This document shows positions 49,780-62,398 of a DNA stretch of 64,000 nt, in pieces (the stretch's first letter is position 1; each line of letters begins with the position of its first letter). Source of the DNA: Mansonella perstans (lineage: Eukaryota > Nematoda > Chromadorea > Rhabditida > Onchocercidae). A program made the position numbers and the translations under genes. Below the pieces are notes generated by a model, which was not told the origin of the DNA, ran no database searches, and saw nothing but the letters and a program-made list of their open reading frames with translations. Where the stretch lies: NCBI GenBank assembly GCA_037074765.1, contig JBAMDO010000571.1, forward strand, positions 310,001 to 374,000, in the 5' to 3' direction.

Positions 49780-52700
49780 ATGGATTCTGATGAAGAGTGT
49801 CCTTCTCGTCGTGTAAAAGAACTATTACCAGCGACAGGTGTATTGACCAAAGATGGCATTCCCTTTTATCATTTGAGACGATATGCATTGAAAGCAGCTC
49901 ATCTACAGCGGATCAAGCAGTGTGGTTTGTTTTCATTTCTTCCTTTCGTTGGAGAATTTTTATTTGATCGTAAAATGTAGAATTAAATGAAAAATTGAAA
50001 TAATATTGAGTATTTGCAAACTGGGAAACGATAGTTGACATATTCTTATAAGGCGCATTTCCGAAGTATGCATTTCAAGACATTACTTTTTCTAGTTTAT
50101 TTTTTACAAAAATTTTAAGATTTTTTTAAGGAATCAAATTAAAAAATGGGCAATTTTCAAGTGAAGAAAATGAGCGACTAAAAATGGTTTGATATATTTT
50201 CTTGATATTTTATCACATTTTTTAACAAGGCATGATTGGGATGTTATAGTCTCTGCGATTGTTCATAATTGCCGCTCTGGTATATAAGAGATCTTCGCTT
50301 TTTGAAAGAGTTTCTCAAATCTCTTTCGGGCACATTCGAGAAATGATTGGATTTTTTTTAGAATTGGGAGAAATATGCATCAGCAAATAATGTCGAATCC
50401 AGTCGAGCTTATGAATTTGCAGGTGGATTTAGTAGGGAAATGAATGCTGATGATCGGATTAATTTGTTAGAATTTCAGAACAAAACGAATTTTGTCCCCG
50501 TAATGTGTAAGTAATTTCTCATATATTGGAAGAAAATGCTTTATATTATCATTTTATTACTGTTTCAGTTAAAATATTTCATGAACTCAATGTTACTGAA
50601 AATACTTCATGAACTTAGTGTTACTGAAAATATTTCAGAACTCAGTGTTATTGATCATTAATAGAGAAGTAGTTTCCATTAAAGACTATTGAGCCCTTTC
50701 TGCGTTAAAACTTTCATTATTTAGATTTAACTGATCACTTTTACATTTATTGTTTTCACTCATTATAGCTCTTTCAGGTAAAGGATTCGATGATCGAACA
50801 GGGCGACAGGTCATCAGCAGAATGCTAATTATATATCATCCGGGGGAAAAAAAAAGGTATTCACTATGTTTTCATCTACTTTTCCAGTTGTTGCTAAGAC
50901 ATCTATTAGCGCTTTTGGAGAAAACATCATTATAAAAGGTGGGGATATTGAATGATTTCGTTTATGGAGAGAATTAAAAATATATGATTTTAGATTATAT
51001 GGTAGAAATTCTCTTCCAAATTAGAATATGTTCCGCAGAAATAAATCTAAGTGATTGTTATTTTTGTAAACACTTGTCTTTTCAAATGAATGTTTGTTTT
51101 TCATGCAAAGACCAGAATGGAACGATGAACTAGAGAAACAGTTTGAGAAGTTGTATGCTGAAGGTTGCTCATCTCGAGCTATAAGTATGCGCTTGCAACG
51201 ATCCAAAGCCGAAGTGGATTATCGAATTAATGTGTTGCGAAGGAAAACAGAAAAGCCATCTGATTTTGACGACTGTGACATTGAATTAGCCGATAGTACG
51301 CGACAAGTTCTTTATGGTATTATAGTTTTGATGTTTTTCCTTAGAATAGTTATGGGAAAATATATGTGAATTATGATTATTCATTAAGTATGCAATCATA
51401 TATTGTATTTTTTTTTTAAATTAATACTACCAAAAACACTTAATTAGTATGTGTAGAAAGCAGCAGCATTTTAATTTTTGAAGGTTTTGTAACCAAATGG
51501 TTGTTTCGTAAAAATTGTCCTTCCGAATTAGAAGAGATGTTACCAGAAAAGCAAACGTGGAATGTGGCTGATTTTGCTTTGCTACAAGATCAGGAAAAGG
51601 CCATGTCATATTTACCCTGGTTCTCACTTACTTGGAAGATGTTACGTCCTGTTCCTGTAATCAAGAAATTTTGGTACTAGTTTTTATTCTTAAATAAATG
51701 TTATATAGGTCATCTTTCTAGGAAGGATTGTGTTATTTAAAGTGAAATTATCGGATTTTTTTCTTCCATACTGTGTCTTTTGCATATTCATATGTATCTT
51801 TTGCTACCTAAGTGCTAGTTTTCTATCTTCAACTTTTGCTCCTTTATAGATTCATTATTTTGGTAATCTCTTCTTACACCGCTGTAACGCGGGAACGAAA
51901 ACGTGCTTAAATTATGACATAAACTGAGCTGGAAGAAGCATTGCATTACATGTTGATGTGCTCTGACTTTCTCTGTCATCGGAAACGAATTTTTATTTTT
52001 ATTACAGGTCGAAAGAAGTCGAAAGATTACGCGCAGCATGCAGAAGATTTAGTGGAGATACAGAAAAAGCTACAAATTTTTGTATGCCAACACTTCCTCT
52101 AATAAGTGTTGACGAATACAAGCGTGCTCTTAATTTGTTTTTGGAACAAAAACCAATGTTTCCTAGCCATGTTGATATTGAACAATTGCAGAAAAGGTAC
52201 GAGCTTCAGCTATTCTTAATATTTTAATGTAACTCAGTGATAATCATTGATTGCGAATAGTGACTTTCTGGGATTCTGTATTTGATGTTTATATTTTAGG
52301 ATTTGCAAAAACTCGGTTTAGGGTTCTTTAAATATCTTAAATATTAATATTTAAATATTATTGTTCTATGTTTGGAATAGTTTTAGCTAAGGATTTTAAA
52401 ATATTTGCTAATCAGATTTTGCGTCATGGAGTTAGTTGTTTTCAATTATTTTAACATGTGAGTACCAAGTTAGGAAAATGGATAGTAATAGTGGTCTGTC
52501 TGTTGTAATACTGTTGTCGTATCTTTGATATAAGAAATTCACATTCCAGAATTAAGGAGGAAAATTTAGTCGGCTACTGTACCAATGGTCTAATTGAAAG
52601 TGAATTTCTGAAAAGAATGTTGAGCATTCATATTTCCAATTCTAGAAATTCCACAAGGGCAGTGAATCTCGCAAATATCAGCTATGTTGGTAAGCGCTTT

Positions 52701-53673
52701 CAAGGCAAAGAAAAAATGGTTGGCTTTTTACTGGTTTTTCCTTGAAAGCCGGTTTTGTAAAGCAAAATTTGGATATATAAACTTTGATATATCGGAATTA
52801 AATACATTAAACTGATCGGTGAGCAAAAAATTGAGTGCTCACCACAATCCAAGTATTTCAATTGAAGTGAAGATTTCAACGAAATTTTCAGACTGGATTA
52901 CCGTTATCATTGAGTATCTTACGCAGTTGGATGGAAGTCTCAGGAAGTGGCACTACAATAAGGAGTGTATAAGGGAACTTGTTTCGCAAAAACTAAAAAA
53001 GAAGTGTGCAAACGTATTGATTAGCAATAATGGTACTGCTATGAACATCGATAAGACGAATCTATTTTCTCATCAAGCGGCATCAAACAAGACTGACAAA
53101 TATGAACAAAAAGATTCCATATCATACAATAATGGTTTAGAAGTGGACAATATAAATAGTCCGAAACTTGAAACACATGAAGAATCAACTTCATATAATG
53201 TTTATACCGAATACTTCACTGGAAAATTAAAAAATCTTGTCGAATCTCGAATTCAATTGTTTGATATGGAACAACAAAGAAAATTCGCGAAAAAATTAAG
53301 GAAAATAATGAAAAAAGATGAGAAATTAGAAGCATTGCAGAGATTGGTTGAGAAAATGATTTTCAAATTGGAAGATGAGCAAAAAATGAAACTGACTAAG
53401 AAGTACCAAAAGGTCATAAGAAAATTCCAAAAAATGCAAGAAGAGAAAACTATCAGAAATGACGTTGATTGTGAACTTAATGAAGCAGAAAATTCTAACA
53501 TGAACTATACTGGAGAAGGTGAGACGGCAAATTGTACAGATTATTCTAAAGATATTGGTGAAATTCTCGACAATACGGAGCAGTCAAATTCTGTTACGGT
53601 TTCTAAGAGTTGCAGCTCAAAGAGGAAGAAGCAAGAAGCGAAAGAAAATCAAAATAAAAGAAAGAAAAGCTGA
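49780..53673 (+). CDS. Putative nuclear protein with Myb/SANT-like segment
   Basis: Exons: 49780-(49947?), 50362-50506, 50769-50856, 51111-51316, 51484-51673, 52008-52196, 52550-52689, 52892-53673. Phases agree from exon 2 to the TGA. Only the end of exon 1 is unsure, since the donor giving correct phase, TTC|GTTGGAG, is weak. MDSDEECPSRRVKELLPATG starts the protein. RPEWNDELEKQFEKLYAEGC followed by SSRAISMRLQRSKAEVDYR has the spacing of a Myb/SANT helix-turn-helix (Trp at the start, hydrophobics through three helices). The long last exon is Lys/Glu-rich coiled-coil-like and ends in basic clusters (SKRKKQEAKENQNKRKKS) that look like nuclear localisation signals. I do not recognise the ortholog. 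KNL-2 has a Myb domain, but its SANTA domain is not visible here. Confidence 0.82.
50571..50655. repeat. About 30-bp tandem repeat, three copies, intronic
   Basis: Units like ATTTCATGAACTCAATGTTA recur as ATGAACTTAGTGTTACTGAA and AGAACTCAGTGTTATTGA at roughly 29-30 base spacing. They sit inside the intron 50507-50768 of the SANT-like gene. Confidence 0.75.
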
Positions 53674-55234
53674 ACTGGTGAAGCTCTGTATCGCCGAAAA
53701 GAAACAATAGGGAATTAAGCATAGAAGTAGCGGAAATTATAATGCCATGACTAAAATGTTTAGCAACATATGCTGTTGAGATTCAAATATTCTCATTTTT
53801 TTATTTTTTCATTCTTTTATCTTAAGCAAAATTTAAACTACTATTCTAGTAAACTTTTTTGACATATCCACATTAAATTGGTATTCATTTTACTATTTAT
53901 GCATGATGGTCGTCTGATAGATTATCCATTTTTGATTTTATAAGCTTGATTTTCTTAAACAAATATACGTCTCTTTTGCATGTTTCTGAATCGTGATAGC
54001 CTTGCTTAAGATGCCTTATATCAGCTAGCAAAGCTATTCTGAATCAGTCGTTTTATTATCTTAGTTATTGAATATACGGGCCGTTGTCAAATTCAATTTA
54101 TCTTGATTCACTTTGATACTCTTAACATTGATTTTCTGATGTTATCATATGTATTGCTTGTTATAACTGTCTTTTCGCAAAATAACGTGTATTATGAGCT
54201 TCATTCTTGGGACATCTTTTATTCAGCAGGTTTTCTATTAATGTGACTTTATGATCGATCAGGATTTATTGATAGCACTAATTTGTAAATAAAATTGTTG
54301 ATAATATTTTAGGACAACTGTGTCAATCTGTTTTCTTCATTAGAATTTCAAAACTTCAGATTGTTGCAGACATCTCTTTGGAACGACTAGCTGTCCTAAA
54401 AGCTATGTCTTCTGTTCCTAAATAATACAGTAGAATTAGAAGAAATTTATGATAAACTTTTAGCAAAAACGAATGAGAGAAACAAAATTAAACGTCATCC
54501 ACAACAATTTGCTCTGAAGTTATACATTACGTAGAGGCAAACATATTCCACACATTGTTTATTTTTGACGTATCATTGCATTTCAGGATTACAGGGAATG
54601 ATAGAAAATTCGAAAAACTATATCTATCAATTGTAGCTCTAAACGTACTCTTAAATCCCTCCAAATTAATATCTGTTTAGAGCTCAGACTTCAAAATACA
54701 CCAAAATTTACTGCTCAACCTTAACATTTAACAATTCTTCTTACAGGCGTTGAAGTGATTTTTTCCTGACCATCTTAAAAGTTAGATTTATATAGCACCA
54801 CTCTGAAATATAAAAGTGATGATTTGAAAGAAGTGTTTGCATCATTTATTTAGAATAGTTCTAACTTTTAAAATTCAAAGCAGTGTTGTTTTAGAATTTT
54901 ATTAGATTATACTGACGAATCAATCATGTGGTCAAAATTAAACCAGAATTCTCTCAATCAATAAACTCATTCAGATGCTGCTCTTATAATCGAACATATT
55001 TTTAAGACATTTTATCGTCACGATATCAGCATCTTAATAATGCTTGAAAATTCCAGCGAAGCGATTTTCTTCTACACCAATTGGGATTCCCAAAATTATC
55101 AGCTGTGTGACCTTCCAGATACCATCTTTAAAGCGGAAAAGTGGACAGGGATTTTGTGTCGTGATTTCGTTTACACAAACGGAAAATTTCAACAAATATA
55201 CAATACACATTATAAAGTATTGTTTAAAAAAAAA
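53674..55234. other. Convergent intergenic region
   Basis: Lies between the ends of the SANT-like gene (+) and the proteasome beta5 gene (-). Contains an AATAAA near 54286. Around 55040-55230 frames are open on both strands for 60-100 codons. None has a recognisable product or supporting splice structure, so I annotate no gene. Confidence 0.4.
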
Positions 55235-56908
55235 TTATGTTTCTATTTCGGGCTCGTAAACAATATCCCGTCCCAGCTCATCAGCAAATTCATAGTAAAG
55301 CTGCGAAACGTCGAGTGGTGGAAAGCGAATTTTCTCAGTTGGTGAAATGTGTACCACTGCAATAAATAATAATAAATACTGTTTCAAACATGAAAGAACA
55401 CAATCAACGAGAACCATACAACAGAGGACCGAATTGGAGGTGTAAAAGTATTGAGAAAAAACTAACTATTGCAAACACCGCCAGAACCGGTATCACGATA
55501 AGTAGCATGCATTATTCCTCGTCGACCCAGTTTGTATGCTTCTTCATCTGTCATTTTAGGTTGATAAAAATTATCTAGGATACCATAAGCACTAAAATGA
55601 GAGAAATATTTTGCCATAAATAATAGATAATGTATATTTCTATTTTCAATTTCTTTTGACATCAGCTTCAAATTTTTTTACTTCTCAAGTCTGAAAATTC
55701 AAAAGAAAAACTTTTAATCTTTTAATAACTGGCAAAAACAATTCCACTAATTCAAATAATGCAAAAGACACCTCAACGAGCCTGAACCTATGCTACACAG
55801 TCTTAACTGGACGCGCTGCCCTTCAGTATCAACTTTGAAAATTGCAGGTCCACGCTTGTCATAACCGGCAACCATTGAACCCTGTAAAAAATCATCAGAT
55901 TTCACACGAACATTTTCTATCCTAACAAATGCTTTTAAGATTTAAGTTGACAAAAATCGCCTCAGCCAATGAGAACAGTTCGCAAAATTGTAAAATCAAA
56001 ACACAATAGAGTCCGTGAATCACAAAAAAGGAGCAAAAAAAAATAACACTTACAACTGACAGTCCATGGTTTCGATAAGAATACAAAACATTCTGGAAAT
56101 ATTTGCTTGCAGCAGCCACAGTAATTTCTGTTTTTTCTCGAAGCTCATATAATCTAAAGAGTTTCAAGATGAGAAGTAGAAGAAAGAAGAAACAAAATTA
56201 TGCACTAAACTAACGTGCAATATTTGGCAACGATACGTGTCCAAAATTGACAGTCGGCAGCACCACCAGCCATTGTTGCTACCATGCGATCGCCAATATC
56301 CAATATTTTCATAACACTCTTTGATGCTAAAAAGAATTCTACTTTCAAAATCTTCATATGTTATATAGTTTGGAAGTTTTTTGAAAATTTTTCGATTTTC
56401 ATCGGAAATGAATGAAATTCGTAGCATACATATATATTCTCCAGCGGATGCACGCGAATCAACAGCAATTATAATTCCTCCCTTATCTTCTGGTGTTTTT
56501 GGCTCATAGATGAATGCAAGTGTTGTAGTTCCCTTCAAAAACTGTAAATTCTTTGCTTTTGAATGTTTGCCAAAGTGTGATTCGACAAATTCTACGGGCT
56601 GAAAACATAGAAATTTAAAAGAATAAAAGCAACTCTTGTAATTTAAGAATAAATCAACAAATTAACCAAAGGATGGAGATGTATTCATATATATTTATGC
56701 AGCAAAAAATCTTACTATCGTATTAATCAAATCAATGATATTATATTTCTCATTTTCATACAATATTTAATTGTACATCATTAAAGAGATTGAAAGATTT
56801 ACTTACTGTTCCATATGGAGGTTCCATGAAACAGAAATTGTCAATGACTGGTTCGTGAAGGTCACGTTCTGGCACGTCATCATCTACACTACCGGTTAGC
56901 ATAGACAT
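55235..56908 (-). CDS. pbs-5: 20S proteasome subunit beta5 (chymotrypsin-like catalytic subunit)
   Basis: An N-terminal nucleophile hydrolase of the inner beta ring of the proteasome. Seven exons 5'->3': 56908-56807, 56598-56430, 56326-56215, 56153-56054, 55881-55772, 55591-55467, 55356-55235, totalling 840 nt (279 aa). A propeptide of about 57 residues (from [11 protein letters not shown]) precedes the cleavage site in [10 protein letters not shown], so the catalytic Thr1 is present. Other family marks: [12 protein letters not shown] with Asp17, [11 protein letters not shown] with the catalytic-site Lys33, [49 protein letters not shown] and [16 protein letters not shown]. The C-terminus is somewhat longer than in human PSMB5 (ends [10 protein letters not shown]). 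The start is 12 bases downstream of an AATTCAG acceptor; the preceding minus-strand gene ends about 150 bases earlier. Confidence 0.97.
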
Positions 56909-57070
56909 TTATAGAAAGACCTGAATTAACCTGAATTATCGTCATATTATTCAAAAGATAATAACAAATACCAATCTACTCCACCAATCTCTCATAGCAA
57001 TCAATGACTGAGAATGATCAGACAAGTTTCGATGTGCTACTCTGGTTTCATCACTACGCGTACCCTTTGC

Positions 57071-57500
57071 TCAAATTTCCGGCGCAGCTATTTGTATGTC
57101 ATTGAGTGACCTGGGCAGTTCTAACTTGACCTCGTTGGAATCGATTTGTGATAAAACTTTTAAGATAATTAATAGTATAACCTTAGGGAAGTTTTTTTTA
57201 GTACTTACAGATTTTACAACAATATTTAGATCAAAATCATCTGCATTTCAGAGAGTTCATTTCAGATTTCCCAGCAGCTGCATTCTTATTTAATTAATTA
57301 ATTTAATTGATATTTAATTAATCTTATTTAATTATTTGTAGCAGTTAGTTAAAATGTTTGCTGCTGCATTTGTTAAGATATTATTTTCTTTGTCAAGACA
57401 TCCTACTTCTGCAATTTTGCATAACACATTTGTGAGAAATTCATTACTTTGGTTCACGCACGTGAGTTCTTTTAGAAATTTCTGAATTCCAATTTTCAAA
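57071..57500 (-). CDS. Unrecognised gene just upstream of pbs-5 (partial model)
   Basis: Two coding stretches are visible on the minus strand. The downstream one, 57240-57071, opens after CTGAAATGCAG and reads DFDLNIVVKSVSTKKNFPKV, later LPRSLNDIQIAAPEI, to a TGA. The upstream one starts after GGAATTCAG near 57483 and reads KFLKELTCVNQ. It either continues as SNEFLTNVLCKIAEVGC to a TAA at 57332, or splices at a GTAATG donor in phase 1 into the downstream stretch. No 5' exons, start codon or domain were identified. The protein would be small and helical. Its stop lies about 150 bases before the pbs-5 acceptor, so the two may share an operon. Confidence 0.5.
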
Positions 57501-58149
57501 AAAAAAAAAAATTCTGTCATTATAATTTTGATTGACACAAATTTAATGCTAAAAAATGGATAGAAATGATGAGATTGTGTAAATTTGAGCTATTGAAATA
57601 ATTTGTTCAAAATGCAATGAAATATTCTGTTTACTAAATGTAGTATAGAGATCGTATATTATAACATAGCGTACTGCATTGGAGACAATTACAGACGTTA
57701 AGTAAATCACAATAAAAAGTCATAACAATTCAAAATTTGTAACAGCTCGGCGTTTTTTTTTCTTTTTTTAATAGATAAAAGTTTCGCAAAATTAATTTCA
57801 AAATATCTTTCCGTAAATATTGAAATTTTCATATACAAATGCATGTGTAAAAATTCTGATTGTTTGTAAAAATAATTTTGATGAGCCACCAACTTGATGA
57901 ACTAATAAAATTTCAGTAAACATTTTTTCAAAAATTTCCAAATTTCACCAATTTTTGAAAAAAATAAAAAAAAAAAATGAAGTATTCAAAAATGAAAAAT
58001 ATAGATAAACTATTTTATAAAATTCAAATTTAAAGCACGAGATGAAAACTAATTCCTGTGACAAACTTCGGAATTGAAATTTCATGATCATATATCATTG
58101 AAAGACGATAATGTCAATTTTCAAGAAGGACCAAAATACAAATAAGCAT

Positions 58150-60213
58150 TTATATATAAAAATTCGAATTTTTAAGTTTTCTGTTTTGTCCGCCACCACG
58201 ATGATGATTTCTTCCATGTTTATGATTCCTGCTTTTCGCTTTTACATTACCATATCGTTTCATACGGCACTGTTCTTCGGCTTCCTTAATTTCCATTCTT
58301 TTTGCAGCAATTTTTTCATCAGTTGGTGTGTGTATTTTACATCTGCAACAATTTGCTATCATATGATACTACTTGAGAAAATGATATTTCCTATAAAAGA
58401 TAATCACTAACAGTTTACTAATGGTGCAGCATTTGGACAATTGCCCGCAATAATTTCTTAGTTTGCGCACTTCACGAAAGCACAACTTTTGTTGTGCATT
58501 ACTCTTTTGGCCTGGGCTAATTGATCGTCGTTTCTTTTTTTTATTTTTATCGTTTTCATTGGCTATAACTCTGCTGCTGTTTATCTCTGGGTTCTTCTGC
58601 AGTATTACATCGCATTTGGCTTTCTGCAAATATGCACCTTCTATTGTTTAGCGAAAATTCAGGACTAGCTTTAAAATAGCTAATCCATTGGTTTTAAAAT
58701 TATTTTATAGAAAAACGCTTTTACTTAAGTTTCATTTCAAATAGCAATTCCTATTTACTGCTTCTTTCAGTAACTTTAATCTACTTTTACTTTTCTTTAA
58801 AATTTTCTACTTTCTTCTCACTAAACTTGAATTCTCTTGAAAGTTTGAATTGAACGACTAGTCTAGTGTCTGTCTCTCCTTGTCTGCTTGTCGAGTTACA
58901 ACTCGCAAAACAGTTTTTTTCGAAAAATTACATGTGGAAAGTTATGTGCTAAAAATTCTTCACTTCTCTTTAAAATAAGTTTCTTTGTAATATAGAATGC
59001 ATCAATATTATGGATATCAGTATTAATGTTCAAAGTCAAGGCGCAACTTCATTAATTCAGTTCGGTTAACTTTTTTTCCAAATGGCTAACCAAGTTACTT
59101 TGCTTAATTATTTGGATTGCATCATTTCCTGAAAACTTTTGATAGCTAGCTACACAATCTATCCCTCTTATTAATATTGATTCTCGATGGAAAAAAACTA
59201 TAGTGATTCTATTCACCTTCTTGTGCCTGTTCGACTAAAGATGTTCCAATTTTCTTTTTTAATTCTTCTGCCTAAATCAATTAGAGCTAAAGATGAGTGA
59301 AATTCATTCACAAACCGTTGCCTTCTAATCTTAAAGTGTTGACACAATGATTCACAGTAAGTCAAAGCATTTAGCAATTTAGCAACCTTTTTAGCATTTA
59401 TGATATTCGTCGCAGTGGGCGATTTTTCGCGTAAACAATGTTCGTAAAGCAAATTCCGCTGTAAATAATACATATTAGGACGAATTCTTGGATTGATTTT
59501 AGGCCGAAAGTTAAAATAACTGAAAACAAATAAGGAAGCTTCTCTATTATTCTGCTTGCAAAACTTTGAAGGGCCTCTTTTTTTGTGATTACGAGAATAT
59601 ACGTACCTCATCAGTTAGTACTCTGAGTTCTGACTCTAAAGACTCGTTCCCGCACTTTCGTTTTTCAATATGTGATAGACATTCATCAGTTTTGGCTCTG
59701 GATTTTGCATAACACTCAATGAGTTGCTCACATGCTGGATTCTGTAATGTTTTTAAATCAAATCGAAATTAAACATCATTTATATTTCCAAAATCTATTG
59801 CTTCTATAAATATTTCCAGTGTTCTATCATTTAAAAATAACTTCAAATAAAAATCCAAGGAAAATTGAATATCAGCACAGTGGAGTACTATTGTTTTAGA
59901 TTTCAATCACAACGGAAAAGCGATGTCACGCTCTATCGCCCGAAGGATCCAAACTGCCCACTTGAAAATATCCCAGTCTAAATTGATTATTTAAACGCTG
60001 ATTACTATAGACTTCTATCGGCGGCAAACCAATATTCAACAATATTTAATGGGAACTGCTATTATCAAAAATATGTTTTATTAAATGACCCGACAATCAA
60101 TAAGATTATTGCTGAAGTATTTCTCTATATGTCAAAAAAGGCCGCTTTTGACGAACCTCTGGCCGAACAACGTTTGAACTGGTCGCAATGAAAAACACTA
60201 CCGATAAAATCAT
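58150..60213 (-). CDS. Candidate secreted, cysteine-rich, basic protein (orphan)
   Basis: Exons 5'->3': 60213-60157, 59741-59607, 59458-about 59217, 58623-58419, 58355-58150. The first encodes MILSVVFFIATSSNVVRPE, a good signal peptide, with the ATG abutting an ATTTTTCAG acceptor (an alternative ATG lies at 60240). The next begins NPACEQLIECYAKSRAKTDE and carries regularly spaced cysteines; the third has LLYEHCLREK and YCESLCQ. The fourth is lysine-rich (KNKKKKRRSISPGQK) with YCGQLSKCCT, and the fifth starts NCCRCK and ends in a His/Arg/Gly-rich basic tail. The first three are consistent with a small nematode secreted Cys domain, possibly CPG4-like. The junction between exons 3 and 4 is unsettled: phases fit only with a weak acceptor, or an exon is missing. 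The last two exons could belong to another gene. Confidence 0.55.
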
Positions 60214-60240
60214 CTGAAAAATTTTTACTAAATCTTGCAT

Positions 60241-62171
60241 TTTGATTGCAAGAGAAGTTCGAGAATGAACTTCCCAAAATGACAATTAAATTTCGAAATA
60301 AACAATTATTTTAATTCAATTGCTCTAATTTATCCTTACTTTTGTTACTTGATCCAGTCAGTATTAATTTGTTTTTTTCTATATTACAAAAACAATTGAA
60401 CTATAAAATAAAATAAATTTCTGTTGAAATTGATATGATATAGAAAAATTGAAATTTGAGGGAAAAATGAAAGTTTAACGAAGAAATGTAAATATCCAAA
60501 CATGATGAAAGATCTTCAAGCATTCTATCAAAAAAAAAAATTATTGCAATTAAAATGGATAGCAAAAATATTAACAATAACAGCTTGGTATCACAGCTTC
60601 GAAAGATGAACGATATCAACTATGGGAAATGAGAAATTTGTGATTAGCGAAAAAGCATTTCTCAGTTACACTCACTGGATTGTTTTCACAAATTTGGAAA
60701 TGATCGATAAAGTGAGAGCATATAAAAAATGGACAAGATATTTTTTGGCCAATGAAATGTAAAGCACTAGACACTAACCAATAATAGCATACTATTTTAT
60801 GTAAATCTGAAATGACAAAAGAATGCGCTGATAATTTCATTTCTTCGTATACAGCGAACATTTTAAGTCAATAAAAATTTGTCTCCATTTCTTATAAGAT
60901 TAGTGCACTCATTAATTAGTATGAGTGAAAAAAATTGTAAAAATTATAATTATTATCACTTATTTTCAAATACTTTGTTTTCTTTTCCGACAGATAATTT
61001 TTCATTTTAAATAAGGCATCCGGAATTTACTTACAAATCGATTAATTTTGTTTGCAGACAAATTTGGAAATGTTTAGAAAGTAAAAAAAAAAAGGAAAAA
61101 TTAATATGGAATCTAAATGGATGACAACAGTATTTGATTCTTCTAACGAGAATTATCATCTTTTCATTATCATAATTATTTTAAAGATTTAGAAACGATT
61201 TAATCTTTATATTTCTTAAAGATTGTCTATATCAATTCCATCGTCATTTGCGAGAGAATGTTTTTTCAGATTGAATTTATTTTTGAAAAACCAAATTTAT
61301 CCAGTTTTCGAAATTTTTTTCAAAATAATCAATAAAGAGACAGATATTGGCTGAAAGATGTGCCACAATTGTACAGCTAATAAAATCTGTGCATCTTGTG
61401 TTATCATTTACAAGTTAGCAGAGATATTTTTCAATTACTGTTATCTTTCATTATATAGCCGATGATTTCCATGATATGGCAATATGACAAATATCTAACA
61501 TTACATCAATAATTATCAAAGTTTTTTTTTTCTAAGTTTTTGGAATATATTAAATAGAACCAAATCTATAACAGCCCAAAACAATGATGTTTTTTATCGA
61601 ACAAATAGCAAGTTAATACAAAGAATAAAGAAACGAACAGAACTCAATGTACTTAGCAGATAAGTGCATAAATTTTTTTAGATATTAAAAATCAAGATTG
61701 GCTGATATGTTTTTTTAAGAATTCTTCTATTCCGATACTTTTCATTTTTTCCAACAAATTTCAAATCTCTAAGCGCTCAAAGTTCTTACATTATCCTCAA
61801 AAATGTTTTATGCTTCAGCAGTACGTAAGAAAAATAATTGTAAATTTGTATGGTAACATTAAAATTTCAAGAAGTGTATCAAGAATCGATCGATATCCAT
61901 TTTAAATAAAGTTACCAGATAAATTGTAGTAGCATTTAATCCATTCAAAATAAGAAAATTAAAAATTTTCGACAAATTCTAAGTTGCCAAATTTCATTTC
62001 GAAATTGAGAATGGATGCTCACAGTTGTTCACTATTAAAATATAATTAGCAAAATTCATCTTTCTTCAATTATTAAAATGAAATAGTTTGGGGACAGGAG
62101 GACACAATGATAATTTTTGGTATACCTGCATTGCGCACTAATTTTTGATACTTTTTCAGAGAGCATTTAAC
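60241..62171. other. Intergenic region, no gene seen
   Basis: Very AT-rich with poly(A)/(T) tracts (for example 60531-60540, 61083-61094, 61523-61530). Reverse-strand frames at 60401-60861 are rich in Phe, Ile and Leu from AT-rich codons and lack splice support. Confidence 0.4.
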
Positions 62172-62172
62172 A

Positions 62173-62398
62173 GTATCCTCTTGCAGAGAAAAAATATATT
62201 TCTGAAACTGAATTGCTTTCTGAATCATTTTACGATATAAACGGAACACGACTTACACTGGACAAGTTTCATGTAATCACTGTAGACTGCTCATACTCTA
62301 CAGAAGATATTATATACAAATTAAAACTGACAATTAATCTCAAATGCGCAGAATTCATTGCTGTTGCCGAGCAAAACTGTTCAGTACTTTCATTATAG
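62173..62398 (+). CDS. Possible terminal exon of an unidentified gene
   Basis: Opens after a TTTAACAG acceptor and runs 75 codons to TAG. The reading includes YPLAEKKYISETELLSESFY, then LTLDKFHVITVDCSYSTED and a Cys-containing end. Composition is balanced and unlike the surrounding AT-rich noise frames. No upstream exon, start or poly(A) signal was found, so the rest of the gene is not located. Confidence 0.3.

Noticed and set aside
52819..52891. In-frame extension upstream of the last exon of the SANT-like gene beginning at a GTG
   Set aside because: The acceptor ATTTTCAG at 52884-52891 joins the preceding exon in the right phase, so the upstream bases are intron.
55040..55345. Open frames on both strands next to the pbs-5 stop
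   Set aside because: Each strand is open for 50-100 codons and the frames mirror one another. Neither shows domain similarity, and part overlaps the last pbs-5 exon.
60401..60861. Two hydrophobic reverse-strand frames
   Set aside because: Composition is Phe/Ile/Leu from AT-rich codons, without splice structure or similarity.
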